Shown: piece by piece, positions 1-9,486 of the stretch
Position numbering within the stretch: position 1 is the stretch's first letter
How the letters are laid out: each line of letters opens with the position of its first letter
Notes under the pieces: model-generated
Told to the model about the DNA's origin: nothing
What the model saw: only the letters and a program-made list of their open reading frames with translations
The model's database searches: none
From: Buttiauxella massiliensis
GTDB taxonomy: Bacteria > Pseudomonadota > Gammaproteobacteria > Enterobacterales > Enterobacteriaceae
Reading direction: 5' to 3'
Assembly: GCF_902500225.1 (NCBI RefSeq)
Contig: NZ_LR722650.1
Coordinates: forward strand, 1 to 64,000
Length of the DNA stretch: 64,000 nucleotides
Translations under genes and position numbers: made by a program

Positions 1-574
1 CCAGAATCATGTTGATATCTGGGTGGTGCATCAGTGCGTTAGACAGTTCGACAGATGGCTGGTCAATCCAACCGATCAGATCTTTAGGTGCACCAGCAGC
101 GATCGCAGCTTGCAGAACGATGTCTGCTGCTTTGTTGGTCGCGTCTTTTGCACGTGGATGTGGAGAGAAGATGATCGCGTTACGAGTCTTCAGGCTGATC
201 AGAGACTTAAAGATAGCCGTTGAAGTTGGGTTAGTCGTTGGCACGATACCGCAGATGATACCGATTGGCTCAGCGATGGTGATAGTCCCGAAGGTGTGGT
301 CTTCAGACAGAACACCGCAGGTTTTCTCATCTTTATAGGCGTTGTAGATATACTCTGAAGCAAAGTGGTTTTTGATCACTTTATCTTCAACGATACCCAT
401 GCCAGATTCGGCAACGGCCAGTTTCGCGAGAGGGATTCGAGCATCGGCAGCAGCCAGAGCGGCGGCGCGGAAGATTTTATCTACTTGCTCTTGAGTAAAG
501 TTGGCATATTCACGCTGGGCTTTCTTGACGCGCTCTACAAGTGCGTTAAGTTCAGCGACATTAGTTACAGCCAT
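1..574 (-). CDS. adhE: Bifunctional acetaldehyde-CoA/alcohol dehydrogenase, N-terminal part (cut by window edge)
   Basis: The reverse strand encodes about 191 residues beginning MAVTNVAELNALVERVKKAQ, which I recognise as the start of AdhE, the fermentative enzyme that reduces acetyl-CoA to acetaldehyde and then ethanol. Only the N-terminal CoA-dependent aldehyde dehydrogenase (Rossmann) part is present; the iron-dependent alcohol dehydrogenase half lies beyond base 1. The segments GIICGIVPTTNPTSTAIFKS and AIIFSPHPRAK are typical of this domain. The start ATG at 574 is preceded by AGGAGAG on the reverse strand. It is divergent from ychE across 480 bases, as in E. coli. Confidence 0.96.
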   Translation of the reverse strand, partial: MAVTNVAELNALVERVKKAQREYANFTQEQVDKIFRAAALAAADARIPLAKLAVAESGMGIVEDKVIKNHFASEYIYNAYKDEKTCGVLSEDHTFGTITIAEPIGIICGIVPTTNPTSTAIFKSLISLKTRNAIIFSPHPRAKDATNKAADIVLQAAIAAGAPKDLIGWIDQPSVELSNALMHHPDINMIL

Positions 575-1054
575 AATGCTCTCCTGATAATGTTTAAACT
601 CTTTTAGTAAATGAGCTGCTCGAGACGACAGTATAGTCAGCGGGCAACAGCTTGCGTAAAACACGAGCCACGACTATCCAAAAACTTCCCAAAACGCCTT
701 GCTGATTTACTAAAAGAGCCTTATCGAAAAAACCTATTCATGGTCTGAATCATACGCTCTTCAGATGTATCCAAGAGTACTCACTTCTGAGTAGGTTTTT
801 TGTGATGTAAATCACATTATCCTAAGGCTGACTCCATTCAGCATGACAGATTCAGGTTACTGATAAATCTTTAAAATTTTAGTCACAGCACAGACAAAAC
901 AAACTACCATATTTTCAACAAGTGGGTAACAATATTGATTAATATCGCATTTGTACATAAAAGTAGTTATCTATGCTGCGAATGGGCGTAGCGTCAACAC
1001 CGGTTTTCCATTACATTACGCCGGCCTTTGCTACGTTCATTTGCGGAGTTTTTA
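575..1054. other. adhE-ychE divergent intergenic region
   Basis: This 480-base AT-rich stretch separates the divergent adhE and ychE genes, and I see no credible coding sequence in it. It should hold the adhE promoter; in E. coli this region is the target of FNR, Cra, Fis and NarL (known for that organism, not demonstrated here). The only clear site I can read is a CRP-type palindrome, entered separately. Confidence 0.7.
801..816. promoter_or_regulatory. CRP-type palindrome
   Basis: TGTGATGTAAATCACA is a perfect TGTGA-N6-TCACA match to the CRP consensus. It lies about 226 bases upstream of the adhE start and 238 bases upstream of the ychE start, so either gene could be the target. An FNR site (TTGAT-N4-ATCAA) fits less well because both arms carry the G/C that favours CRP. 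Confidence 0.55.
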
Positions 1055-1702
1055 GTGGCTCAATCCTTGTTTGATTTGCCGACCTATTTTAAGTTCTTTA
1101 TTGGCTTGTTTGCGCTGGTAAACCCGGTGGGAATCATTCCTGTCTTTATTAGCATGACCAGCTACCAAACCGCTGTAGCGAGGAATAAAACCAACCTTAC
1201 TGCCAATCTATCAGTCGCTATCATTTTATGGACATCATTGTTCCTCGGTGACGGCATTCTGCAATTATTCGGGATATCAATAGATTCCTTCCGTATTGCT
1301 GGCGGCATTCTGGTCGTGACTATCGCGATGTCGATGATTAGCGGCAAGCTCGGGGAAGATAAACAGAACAAACAAGAAAAGTCAGAAAGCGCTATTCGTG
1401 AAAGCGTCGGCGTGGTTCCTCTGGCATTACCATTAATGGCAGGGCCGGGGGCCATCAGTTCTACTATTGTTTGGGGAACGCGATACCATAGCTGGAACTA
1501 TTTAATCGGTTTTACGATAGCAATTGCGTTGTTTGCGTTCTGTTGCTGGCTGGTGTTCCGTCTGGCACCGTGGTTGGTCAGGCTGCTTGGGCAAACAGGA
1601 ATTAACGTCATCACCCGTATTATGGGATTGTTATTGATGGCTCTGGGGATTGAATTTATCGTCACTGGTATGAAAAGCATCTTCCCAGGCCTGCTAAGCT
1701 AG
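1055..1702 (+). CDS. ychE: MarC-family inner-membrane protein YchE
   Basis: The protein of 215 residues is the same length as E. coli YchE and shares long identical stretches (for example FFIGLFALVNPVGIIPVFIS and GITRIMGLLLMALGIEF-like segments). It is a MarC/UPF0056 integral membrane protein with about six hydrophobic helices; no transport substrate is established for the family. I chose the GTG at 1055 because GCGGAG sits six bases upstream and it gives the family length; an in-frame TTG at 1028 lacks this support. A hairpin terminator follows. It lies between adhE and oppA as in E. coli. Confidence 0.93.
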   Translation: MAQSLFDLPTYFKFFIGLFALVNPVGIIPVFISMTSYQTAVARNKTNLTANLSVAIILWTSLFLGDGILQLFGISIDSFRIAGGILVVTIAMSMISGKLGEDKQNKQEKSESAIRESVGVVPLALPLMAGPGAISSTIVWGTRYHSWNYLIGFTIAIALFAFCCWLVFRLAPWLVRLLGQTGINVITRIMGLLLMALGIEFIVTGMKSIFPGLLS

Positions 1703-1723
1703 ATCTGCTGAATCTGACATATG

Positions 1724-1752
1724 AAAAAGCAGAATAACCATTCTGCTTTTTT
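1724..1752 (+). terminator. Rho-independent terminator after ychE
   Basis: The stem AGCAGAAT/ATTCTGCT with a four-base loop is flanked by an A-run upstream and a run of T downstream, a canonical intrinsic terminator 22 bases after the ychE stop codon. The A-run makes it potentially bidirectional. Confidence 0.85.
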
Positions 1753-2464
1753 CTTGTTAACTTCCCACCACGTTCATGTGTTAATCACATTTCCGCACGG
1801 TATGTAAATCAAATCACTCATAAGAAAATGCTTTGGAAACGAGGCATTAGCTGCCTGCATTTTCTTTCGCTGTACATAAAACTCACAATCGCACCGTTAT
1901 TTCACTCACACTACACAATGATACTTGCTGACGCTTTATTGAGATGATATTAGTAAATCATGCTCTCTTGTAGACGAATGTGCTAAAAAGTGACCTGTTG
2001 TTAAGTTTTTGTGAATTGCCATGTAATGTGAAGAAACTGGAAAGTTGTAGCCTAATCCCTTGTCACTATTTCTTTTATTTTTAATCAGTTAACAAGAGTA
2101 TTTGTACCGGCGCAATACCGATACAAATCTGATACTGGAAAGATAAAGGAGAAATGGTTAACAAATTTGCAAATTGTATTGGCGAGCATCAGGCGCTTTT
2201 GATACTTTCCGGGCAACACAATTATCTGAAAATTGTTTCAATTACAGATGACTCATCAATATCAACCTGAGAACAGGGTAGGTTGATTAAGAATCGACGG
2301 AGCAGGGTGCCAATAAGAGCGTCCCCCAAATAAAGTCGGTGATAGCAAGTAACACAGAAGAACAACCTGGCAGTTGCATACGCTCTTGCGCTGTTAAGGA
2401 ACCCCCAAGAGGGGAAGAGGCTGGCTTTCGGGTCGGTAATTATAATGAGTGGAGTATCAACACA
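1753..2464. other. Long non-coding region and leader upstream of oppA
   Basis: About 700 bases without a supported gene precede oppA. A reading frame continues upstream from oppA to 2339, but it has no homology to the OppA signal peptide region and no good ribosome site, so I treat it as untranslated leader. In E. coli and Salmonella the oppA leader is bound by the small RNA GcvB and the operon responds to Lrp; the CA-rich segments around 2348-2368 and 2459-2466 would suit GcvB pairing, which is inference. Confidence 0.5.
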
Positions 2465-4099
2465 ATGTCCATCATCACAAAAAAAAGTCTGGTAGCAGCA
2501 AGCATTTTATCCGCGCTAATCGTAGGCAATGTGGCCATGGCGGCCGAAGTTCCTGCAGGTGTTCAACTGTCAGAAAAGCAAACGTTGATCCGAAATAACG
2601 GTGCTGAACCACAGTCTCTGGACCCAAATAAGATTGAAGGTGTTCCTGAGTCAAACGTCAGCCGTGACCTGTTTGAAGGTTTACTGATTACTTCTCCGAA
2701 AGACGGCCACCCAATTCCGGGTGTTGCAGAGTCCTGGGATAATAAAGATTTTAAAGTCTGGACCTTCCATCTGCGTAAAGATGCGAAATGGTCTAACGGC
2801 GAACCTGTCACAGCACAAGACTTTGTATATAGCTGGCAGCGTCTGGTTGATCCAAACACCGCTTCTCCATACGCAAGCTACCCGCAATACGGCCATATCG
2901 TAAACGTTGATGCCATCATCGATGGCAAAATGAAACCAAGTGAACTGGGTGTAAAAGCCATTGACGACCATACTCTGGAAGTCACTTTGAGCGAGCCTGT
3001 TCCTTACTTCTACAAACTTCTGGTTAACCCGGCGATGTCCCCGGTGAATAAAACCGCCATTGAGAAGTTTGGTGAGAAGTGGACCCAACCTGCAAACATC
3101 GTGAGCAACGGTGCTTATAAACTGAAAGACTGGGTTGTTAACGAACGCATCGTAATGGAGCGTAATACTAATTATTGGGATAACGCGAAAACCGTTATTT
3201 CGCAAATCACCTATCTGCCAATCTCTTCCGAAGTCACGGATGTGAACCGCTACCGCAGCGGCGAAATTGACATGACGTATAACAACCTGCCAATCGAGCT
3301 GTTCCAGAAGCTGAAAAAAGAAATTCCAGCTGAAGTACACGTTGACCCGTATCTGTGTACTTACTACTACGAAATCAACAACCAGAAAGCTCCATTTAAC
3401 GATGCGCGTGTCCGTACCGCTCTGAAACTGGGTCTGGATCGTGACATTATCGTTAATAAAGTGAAGGCGCAGGGCGATCTGCCAGCATATGGTTATACCC
3501 CTCCTTATACTGACGGTGCAAAACTGACTAAACCTGAGTGGTTCTCATGGACTCAGGAAAAACGTAACGAAGAAGCTAAGAAGTTGCTGGCTGAAGCGGG
3601 TTACACCAAAGACAAGCCGCTGACCTTCGACTTGCTGTACAACACATCCGATCTGCATAAGAAACTGGCTATCGCGGCCGCGTCTATCTGGCAGAAAAAC
3701 CTCGGTGTGAATGTGAAGCTGGTAAACCAGGAATGGAAAACCTTCCTCGATACTCGTCACCAGGGTAACTACAACGTTGCGCGTGCTGGCTGGTGTGCGG
3801 ATTACAACGAACCGACTTCCTTCCTGAACACCATGCTGTCTGGCAGCTCAATGAACACCGCGCATTATAAGAGCCCGGCCTTTGACGCTATCATGGCGGA
3901 ATCGCTGAAAGCGACTGATGATGCGCAACGCTCTGCCGCATACGATAAAGCGGAACAGCAATTAGGCAAAGATTCTGCAATCGTTCCGGTTTATTACTAC
4001 GTGAATGCCCGTCTGGTGAAACCATGGGTTGGCGGTTATACCGGTAAAGACCCGATGGATAATATCTATACTAAAGATATGTATATCATCAAACATTAA
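2465..4099 (+). CDS. oppA: Periplasmic oligopeptide-binding protein OppA
   Basis: This is the substrate-binding subunit of the oligopeptide ABC importer. The 544-residue protein matches the usual length of about 543. Residues 1-26 form a Sec signal peptide (MSIITKKSLVAASILSALIV, then cleavage after AMA), followed by the SBP_bac_5 fold with motifs such as LIRNNGAEPQSLDPNKIEG and NWT-like WTFHLRKDAKWSNGEPVTAQ. The ATG at 2465 follows GGAG at about ten bases and starts at the signal peptide. It heads oppABCDF; an ERIC element separates it from oppB, which may help set the usual excess of OppA over the membrane components. Confidence 0.97.
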   Translation: MSIITKKSLVAASILSALIVGNVAMAAEVPAGVQLSEKQTLIRNNGAEPQSLDPNKIEGVPESNVSRDLFEGLLITSPKDGHPIPGVAESWDNKDFKVWTFHLRKDAKWSNGEPVTAQDFVYSWQRLVDPNTASPYASYPQYGHIVNVDAIIDGKMKPSELGVKAIDDHTLEVTLSEPVPYFYKLLVNPAMSPVNKTAIEKFGEKWTQPANIVSNGAYKLKDWVVNERIVMERNTNYWDNAKTVISQITYLPISSEVTDVNRYRSGEIDMTYNNLPIELFQKLKKEIPAEVHVDPYLCTYYYEINNQKAPFNDARVRTALKLGLDRDIIVNKVKAQGDLPAYGYTPPYTDGAKLTKPEWFSWTQEKRNEEAKKLLAEAGYTKDKPLTFDLLYNTSDLHKKLAIAAASIWQKNLGVNVKLVNQEWKTFLDTRHQGNYNVARAGWCADYNEPTSFLNTMLSGSSMNTAHYKSPAFDAIMAESLKATDDAQRSAAYDKAEQQLGKDSAIVPVYYYVNARLVKPWVGGYTGKDPMDNIYTKDMYIIKH

Positions 4100-4120
4100 T
4101 GGCAATTCGTGGGGCAAGTT

Positions 4121-4247
4121 TTATCCCTAATACTTCACGTTGCAGGTGCGTTAACTGCGCTCATTCACCCCAGTCACATAGTTTGTCTATGTTCCAGGGG
4201 ATTCATGAGCTTGTCGCCTTCCTGCAACGTGAATTATTTAAGATAAA
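4121..4247. repeat. ERIC (IRU) element between oppA and oppB
   Basis: A palindromic element of about 127 bases with the ERIC core: TCATTCACCCCAGTCACATA followed by CTATGTTCCAGGGGATTCAT, the two halves that the ERIC2 and ERIC1R primers are based on. Outer arms CTTCACGTTGCAGG (4132-4145) and CCTGCAACGTGAA (4221-4233) are inverted repeats. It lies inside the opp transcription unit, so it will be transcribed and folded in the oppA-oppB mRNA junction. Confidence 0.88.
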
Positions 4248-4315
4248 AGGGTAGAGCTTGCCCCATCGTGTCTTATTTTATCGCACTCTAAAGGCACAGC
4301 CAGAAGGTACGGGCA

Positions 4316-5236
4316 ATGTTGAAATTTATTCTGCGTCGTTGTCTGGAAGCAATTCCGACACTATTTATTCTTATAACAATTTCATTCTTCATGATGCGCC
4401 TTGCGCCAGGTAGCCCTTTTACCAGCGAACGCGCACTGCCGCCGGAAGTTATGGCGAACATTGAAGCCAAATACCATTTAAACGATCCGATCTCGACCCA
4501 GTATTTCAGTTATCTGAAACAACTGGCTCACGGTGATTTTGGCCCGTCATTTAAATATAAAGATTATTCAGTGAACGACCTGGTGGCCTCAAGCTTCCCA
4601 GTCTCGGCAAAATTGGGTGCTGCTGCATTTATCTTTGCCGTTGTTTTAGGGGTTTTCGCTGGGGTTATTGCCGCACTGAATCAAAATACCAAATGGGATT
4701 ACGCCGTAATGGGGATAGCCATGACCGGGGTAGTTATCCCGAGCTTCGTGGTTGCGCCATTACTGGTTCTGATATTTGCGATAACCCTCAAGTGGTTGCC
4801 CGGAGGTGGGTGGAACGGAGGCGCCATTCAATACATGATCCTGCCGATGGTCGCGTTGTCGTTGGCTTATATCGCCAGTATCGCGCGTATCACTCGCGGC
4901 TCGATGATTGAAGTTCTGCACTCCAACTTTATCCGTACCGCACGTGCTAAAGGGTTGCCGATGCGTCGCATTATTTTGCGCCACGCGTTGAAACCTGCAC
5001 TGTTACCTGTTCTGTCTTACTTAGGCCCGGCTTTCGTCGGTATCATTACAGGTTCAATGGTTATCGAAACCATTTACGGCTTACCGGGTATCGGCCAGTT
5101 GTTCGTCAACGGAGCGTTGAACCGTGACTATTCATTGGTTCTGAGCCTGACCATTCTGGTCGGTGCGCTGACTATTCTTTTTAACGCGATTGTTGATGTG
5201 CTGTATGCCGTTATCGATCCGAAAATCCGTTACTGA
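4316..5236 (+). CDS. oppB: Oligopeptide ABC transporter permease OppB
   Basis: Inner-membrane permease of 306 residues, equal to the E. coli length. It has an N-terminal helix (MLKFILRRCLEAIPTLFILI) and the BPD_transp_1 domain with the EAA loop around residues 200-225 (RTARAKGLPMRRIILRHALK), which docks on the ATPases. It forms the transmembrane channel with OppC. The ATG follows a GTACGGGC spacer with weak Shine-Dalgarno. The gene is separated from oppA by 216 bases containing an ERIC element, and from oppC by 14 bases, indicating cotranscription with oppCDF. Confidence 0.97.
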   Translation: MLKFILRRCLEAIPTLFILITISFFMMRLAPGSPFTSERALPPEVMANIEAKYHLNDPISTQYFSYLKQLAHGDFGPSFKYKDYSVNDLVASSFPVSAKLGAAAFIFAVVLGVFAGVIAALNQNTKWDYAVMGIAMTGVVIPSFVVAPLLVLIFAITLKWLPGGGWNGGAIQYMILPMVALSLAYIASIARITRGSMIEVLHSNFIRTARAKGLPMRRIILRHALKPALLPVLSYLGPAFVGIITGSMVIETIYGLPGIGQLFVNGALNRDYSLVLSLTILVGALTILFNAIVDVLYAVIDPKIRY

Positions 5237-5250
5237 CGCTGGAGTACGCC

Positions 5251-6162
5251 ATGATGTTGAGTAGTAAGAAAAACAGCGAGGCGCTGGAAAACTTCAGTGA
5301 AAAACTAGAAGTAGAAGGCCGTAGCCTTTGGCAAGATGCCCGTCGCCGTTTTATGCATAACCGTGCCGCGGTGGCGAGTCTGATTGTGCTGGCATTTATC
5401 GCGCTGTTCGTGACCTTCGCACCGATGCTGTCACAGTTTAGTTATTTTGATACCGATTGGGGAATGATGTCGGCTGCACCGGATATGACCTCAGGTCACT
5501 ATTTCGGTACTGACTCCTCAGGCCGTGACCTGTTAGTTCGTGTCGCTATCGGTGGTCGTATTTCATTGATGGTAGGCGTTGCAGCGGCCCTGGTCGCCGT
5601 TGTCGTCGGGACGTTATACGGTTCTATGGCGGGTTATCTGGGCGGCAAAACCGACTCCGTGATGATGCGTCTGCTTGAGATCCTCAACTCCTTCCCATTC
5701 ATGTTCTTCGTAATTTTGCTGGTGACATTCTTCGGGCAAAACATCCTGCTGATCTTCGTGGCAATCGGGATGGTTTCCTGGCTGGATATGGCGCGTATCG
5801 TGCGTGGCCAAACGCTGAGCCTGAAACGTAAAGAGTTCATTGAAGCCGCCCAGGTTGGCGGTGTTTCTACCGTTAACATTGTAGTTCGTCATATTGTGCC
5901 GAACGTGCTCGGCGTAGTGGTGGTTTATGCTTCGCTGCTGGTACCAAGCATGATCCTGTTCGAATCTTTCCTGAGCTTCCTGGGTCTGGGTACACAAGAG
6001 CCATTAAGTAGCTGGGGTGCATTGCTGAGCGATGGTGCTAACTCCATGGAAGTGTCCCCATGGTTGCTGATGTTCCCGGCAGGCTTCCTGGTTATCACTC
6101 TGTTCTGTTTCAACTTTATCGGCGATGGCCTGCGTGATGCCCTCGACCCGAAAGATCGTTAA
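5251..6162 (+). CDS. oppC: Oligopeptide ABC transporter permease OppC
   Basis: The second permease subunit, 303 residues against 302 in E. coli. The N-terminus ([20 protein letters not shown]) and the OppC_N segment [20 protein letters not shown] are diagnostic, followed by a BPD_transp_1 domain with the EAA-type loop [30 protein letters not shown] precedes the start. It sits 14 bases after oppB and 11 bases before oppD. Together with OppB it makes the pore for di- to pentapeptides delivered by OppA. Confidence 0.97.
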   Translation: MMLSSKKNSEALENFSEKLEVEGRSLWQDARRRFMHNRAAVASLIVLAFIALFVTFAPMLSQFSYFDTDWGMMSAAPDMTSGHYFGTDSSGRDLLVRVAIGGRISLMVGVAAALVAVVVGTLYGSMAGYLGGKTDSVMMRLLEILNSFPFMFFVILLVTFFGQNILLIFVAIGMVSWLDMARIVRGQTLSLKRKEFIEAAQVGGVSTVNIVVRHIVPNVLGVVVVYASLLVPSMILFESFLSFLGLGTQEPLSSWGALLSDGANSMEVSPWLLMFPAGFLVITLFCFNFIGDGLRDALDPKDR

Positions 6163-6173
6163 GGAGTGCCGCG

Positions 6174-7187
6174 ATGAGCACAATTGAAAATCCTGCGGTG
6201 GTTACTCCACTGAGCCAGACTTCTACGTTGTTAGACGTAAAAGATCTGCGCGTCACCTTCGGAACGCCAGACGGTGATGTTACTGCGGTAAACGATCTGA
6301 ATTTCAGCCTGAAAGCCGGTGAAACACTGGGTATTGTAGGCGAGTCCGGTTCCGGTAAATCGCAAACGGCTTTTGCTTTGATGGGTTTACTGGCGGCGAA
6401 CGGCCGTATTGGTGGCTCAGCGAAGTTTAATGGTAAAGAGATTCTGAATCTGCCAGAAAGCCAGCTTAACCGTCTGCGTGCAGAACAAATTTCGATGATC
6501 TTCCAGGACCCAATGACTTCGCTGAACCCTTACATGCGTGTAGGCGAGCAGTTGATGGAAGTGCTGATGTTGCACAAAAAATTGGGTAAAGCAGAAGCGT
6601 TTGAAGAATCTGTTCGTATGCTCGATGCGGTGAAAATGCCTGAAGCACGTAAACGCATGCGCATGTTCCCGCATGAGTTTTCCGGCGGTATGCGCCAGCG
6701 CGTAATGATTGCCATGGCGTTACTTTGCCGTCCAAAACTGCTGATTGCCGATGAGCCAACGACAGCACTGGACGTAACTGTTCAGGCACAAATCATGACG
6801 CTGTTGAATGAACTTAAGCGTGAGTTCAACACCGCTATTATCATGATCACCCACGATCTGGGGGTTGTTGCCGGGATCTGCGACAAAGTACTGGTGATGT
6901 ATGCTGGCCGTACTATGGAGTATGGTCAGGCGCGGGATGTGTTTTACAACCCGGTTCACCCGTATTCTATCGGCCTGCTGAATGCGGTACCGCGTCTGGA
7001 TGCTGAAGGTGAATCACTGCTGACTATTCCTGGCAACCCGCCAAACCTGTTGCGTTTGCCGAAGGGTTGTCCGTTCCAGCCGCGTTGCCCGCATGCAATG
7101 GAAATCTGTAACACAGCGCCACCACTGGAGCATTTTGGTGAAGGCCGCTTACGCGCCTGCTTTAAGCCAGTGGAGGAGTTAGTATGA
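6174..7187 (+). CDS. oppD: Oligopeptide ABC transporter ATPase OppD
   Basis: ATP-hydrolysing subunit of 337 residues. Walker A is GESGSGKS near residue 60, the signature is FSGGMRQRV, Walker B is [13 protein letters not shown], and the H-loop is ITHDLGVV. The C-terminal oligopeptide-ABC domain with conserved cysteines ([14 protein letters not shown]) is the family's [4Fe-4S]-type cluster region. A GGAG ribosome site precedes the ATG. Its stop overlaps the oppF start by four bases (ATGA), implying translational coupling of the two ATPases that form a heterodimer. Confidence 0.97.
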   Translation: MSTIENPAVVTPLSQTSTLLDVKDLRVTFGTPDGDVTAVNDLNFSLKAGETLGIVGESGSGKSQTAFALMGLLAANGRIGGSAKFNGKEILNLPESQLNRLRAEQISMIFQDPMTSLNPYMRVGEQLMEVLMLHKKLGKAEAFEESVRMLDAVKMPEARKRMRMFPHEFSGGMRQRVMIAMALLCRPKLLIADEPTTALDVTVQAQIMTLLNELKREFNTAIIMITHDLGVVAGICDKVLVMYAGRTMEYGQARDVFYNPVHPYSIGLLNAVPRLDAEGESLLTIPGNPPNLLRLPKGCPFQPRCPHAMEICNTAPPLEHFGEGRLRACFKPVEELV

Positions 7188-8188
7188 ACGCCGTGACGCA
7201 AGAGAAAAAAGTCCTCTTAGAAATCGCTGACCTGAAAGTTCACTTTGATATCAAAGACGGCAAGCAGTGGTTCTGGCAACCTTCTAAAACACTGAAGGCG
7301 GTTGATGGCGTGACGCTGCGTTTATATGAGGGAGAAACGCTGGGTGTGGTCGGGGAATCTGGCTGCGGAAAATCGACATTTGCTCGTGCGATTATCGGCC
7401 TGGTGAAAGCCACTGAAGGCCGTGTGGCATGGCTGGGTAAAGATTTGCTGGGGATGAATCAGGACGAGTGGCGCGAAGTGCGTAGCGACATCCAGATGAT
7501 TTTCCAGGACCCGCTGGCGTCGCTCAACCCGCGTATGAATATCGGCGATATTATCGCTGAGCCGCTGCGCACTTATCACCCAAAAATGCCGCGCCAGGAA
7601 GTTCGTGACCGCGTAAAAGCGATGATGATGAAAGTGGGCTTGCTACCAAACCTCATCAACCGTTACCCGCACGAGTTTTCAGGTGGCCAGTGCCAGCGTA
7701 TCGGAATTGCCCGTGCTTTGATCCTTGAGCCGAAACTGATTATCTGTGACGAACCGGTTTCGGCACTCGACGTATCAATCCAGGCACAGGTTGTGAACCT
7801 GCTGCAAAAACTGCAACGTGAAATGGGGCTTTCCCTTATTTTCATCGCGCACGATTTAGCCGTGGTAAAACACATCTCTGACCGTGTTCTGGTTATGTAT
7901 CTGGGCCATGCTGTCGAGTTGGGCACTTATGACGAGGTGTACCACAACCCGCTGCACCCTTATACCAAAGCGCTGATGTCTGCGGTGCCGATTCCTGACC
8001 CGGATCTGGAAAGAAATAAAACGATACAACTTCTCGAAGGGGAGTTGCCATCGCCAATCAACCCGCCGTCAGGCTGCGTTTTCCGTACGCGTTGCCCGAT
8101 TGCAGGGCCGGAATGTGCGAAAACTCGCCCGGTTCTGGAAGGCAGTTTCAAGCATGCCGTTTCCTGTCTGAAGGTTGACCCGTTATAA
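7184..8188 (+). CDS. oppF: Oligopeptide ABC transporter ATPase OppF
   Basis: Partner ATPase of OppD, 334 residues as in E. coli. Walker A GESGCGKS, signature [15 protein letters not shown], Walker [14 protein letters not shown] and H-loop IAHDLAVV are all intact, and the C-terminal [14 protein letters not shown] cysteine motif is present. The glutamine-tryptophan insertion near the start ([11 protein letters not shown]) is typical of OppF. It begins inside the oppD stop codon (ATGA overlap) with GGAGG upstream and ends the operon seven bases before a strong terminator. Confidence 0.97.
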   Translation: MNAVTQEKKVLLEIADLKVHFDIKDGKQWFWQPSKTLKAVDGVTLRLYEGETLGVVGESGCGKSTFARAIIGLVKATEGRVAWLGKDLLGMNQDEWREVRSDIQMIFQDPLASLNPRMNIGDIIAEPLRTYHPKMPRQEVRDRVKAMMMKVGLLPNLINRYPHEFSGGQCQRIGIARALILEPKLIICDEPVSALDVSIQAQVVNLLQKLQREMGLSLIFIAHDLAVVKHISDRVLVMYLGHAVELGTYDEVYHNPLHPYTKALMSAVPIPDPDLERNKTIQLLEGELPSPINPPSGCVFRTRCPIAGPECAKTRPVLEGSFKHAVSCLKVDPL

Positions 8189-8194
8189 TCTCGC

Positions 8195-8222
8195 AGGGCT
8201 GGCATTACGCCAGCCCTTTTTT
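8195..8222 (+). terminator. Rho-independent terminator of the opp operon
   Basis: Perfect nine-base stem AGGGCTGGC/GCCAGCCCT with loop ATTAC followed by six to seven T residues, beginning seven bases after the oppF stop. It also separates opp from the downstream ion-channel gene. Confidence 0.92.
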
Positions 8223-8237
8223 ACAGGCGAGGTTTTC

Positions 8238-9089
8238 GTGACAGGGAATAAGAGTTCTTTAAGACTACGTTGTTACCACGTTTTATTTGATCAACGAACC
8301 CGCTCAGGGCGCCGCTGCGAAGTATTATGGGGTTTGCTGGCGCTGCTTAGTGTCATCACTGTTTTTATTGAATCCAGCATCGGCAACCAGGTCACTTTCA
8401 CACCAGAACAGTGGCGGATGTTTATCGCCATCGAAATCGGTTTTACCCTGGTCTTTACCCTTGAATACGTATTGCGCGTGCTTGTCTGGCCCGATCCGGT
8501 GCGCTATGTATTCAGTTTTTGGGGTTTTATCGATCTTGCGACGATCCTGCCGCTCTATGTTTTGTGGCTATGGCCAGAACTGGCAATACACTATTTCTTT
8601 GCCTGGCGTGCCATGCGGGCAATTCGCGTACTCCGTATTCTAAAATTGCTGCGCTTAATGCCTGCGCTAAATAGTTTATGGCGTGCAGTGGTCAATGCCC
8701 GGCATCAGCTGATCCTATTCTATTCGTTTATTGCGATTGTATTAGTTACCGCTGGCGCGCTGATGTATGGCATTGAAGGGGCGGTCAATGGCTTCACAAG
8801 TCTGGGTGTTTCGGTTTACTGGGCGGTTGTGACGGTGGCGACGGTGGGCTATGGCGATATTACGCCTCATACACCGCTCGGGCGGCTGGTGGCTTCGTTG
8901 CTTATCTTGATTGGTTACTCGGTGATTGCTATTCCAACGGGGATTTTGACCGCGCAAATGACGGCGGAATTCCAGCGCAAAAGGCTGGAGCGAAAATGCC
9001 CGTTATGTCATCAGCAAGATCATGAGACCAACGCGCAATATTGCAAATCGTGTGGCGGGCGGTTGCCGCTTATTGGAAAAGAAGAGTAG
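8238..9089 (+). CDS. Six-helix voltage-gated-type potassium channel with C-terminal zinc ribbon
   Basis: This 283-residue protein has the layout of an Ion_trans channel: S1-S3 helices, an S4-like segment at residues 124-139 with basic residues every third position (R-x-x-R-x-x-R-x-x-R-x-x-K-x-x-R), two pore helices, and the K+ selectivity filter TVGYGD at 202-207. After S6 come four cysteines in CPLC...YCKSCG (254-272), a small zinc ribbon. It has no RCK domain, unlike E. coli Kch, which occupies this general neighbourhood there. I chose GTG 8238 because GGCGAGG lies five bases upstream; an in-frame start at 8175 overlaps the opp terminator. Confidence 0.85.
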   Translation: MTGNKSSLRLRCYHVLFDQRTRSGRRCEVLWGLLALLSVITVFIESSIGNQVTFTPEQWRMFIAIEIGFTLVFTLEYVLRVLVWPDPVRYVFSFWGFIDLATILPLYVLWLWPELAIHYFFAWRAMRAIRVLRILKLLRLMPALNSLWRAVVNARHQLILFYSFIAIVLVTAGALMYGIEGAVNGFTSLGVSVYWAVVTVATVGYGDITPHTPLGRLVASLLILIGYSVIAIPTGILTAQMTAEFQRKRLERKCPLCHQQDHETNAQYCKSCGGRLPLIGKEE

Positions 9090-9119
9090 CGCGGCAGCCA
9101 GTGCCGCGCCAAAAAAGCA

Positions 9120-9461
<342 letters not shown>

Positions 9462-9486
9462 TTATTAAGTACTGATGCGCCACGTT

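Noticed and set aside
2339-2464. N-terminal extension of oppA by 42 codons
   Set aside because: The extension puts the signal peptide in the interior of the protein, while the ATG at 2465 starts exactly at it and matches the E. coli length.
2681-3340. 219-codon open frame antisense to oppA
   Set aside because: It lies wholly within the conserved oppA gene on the opposite strand, shows no homology to any family I know and has the amino-acid composition of a shadow frame.
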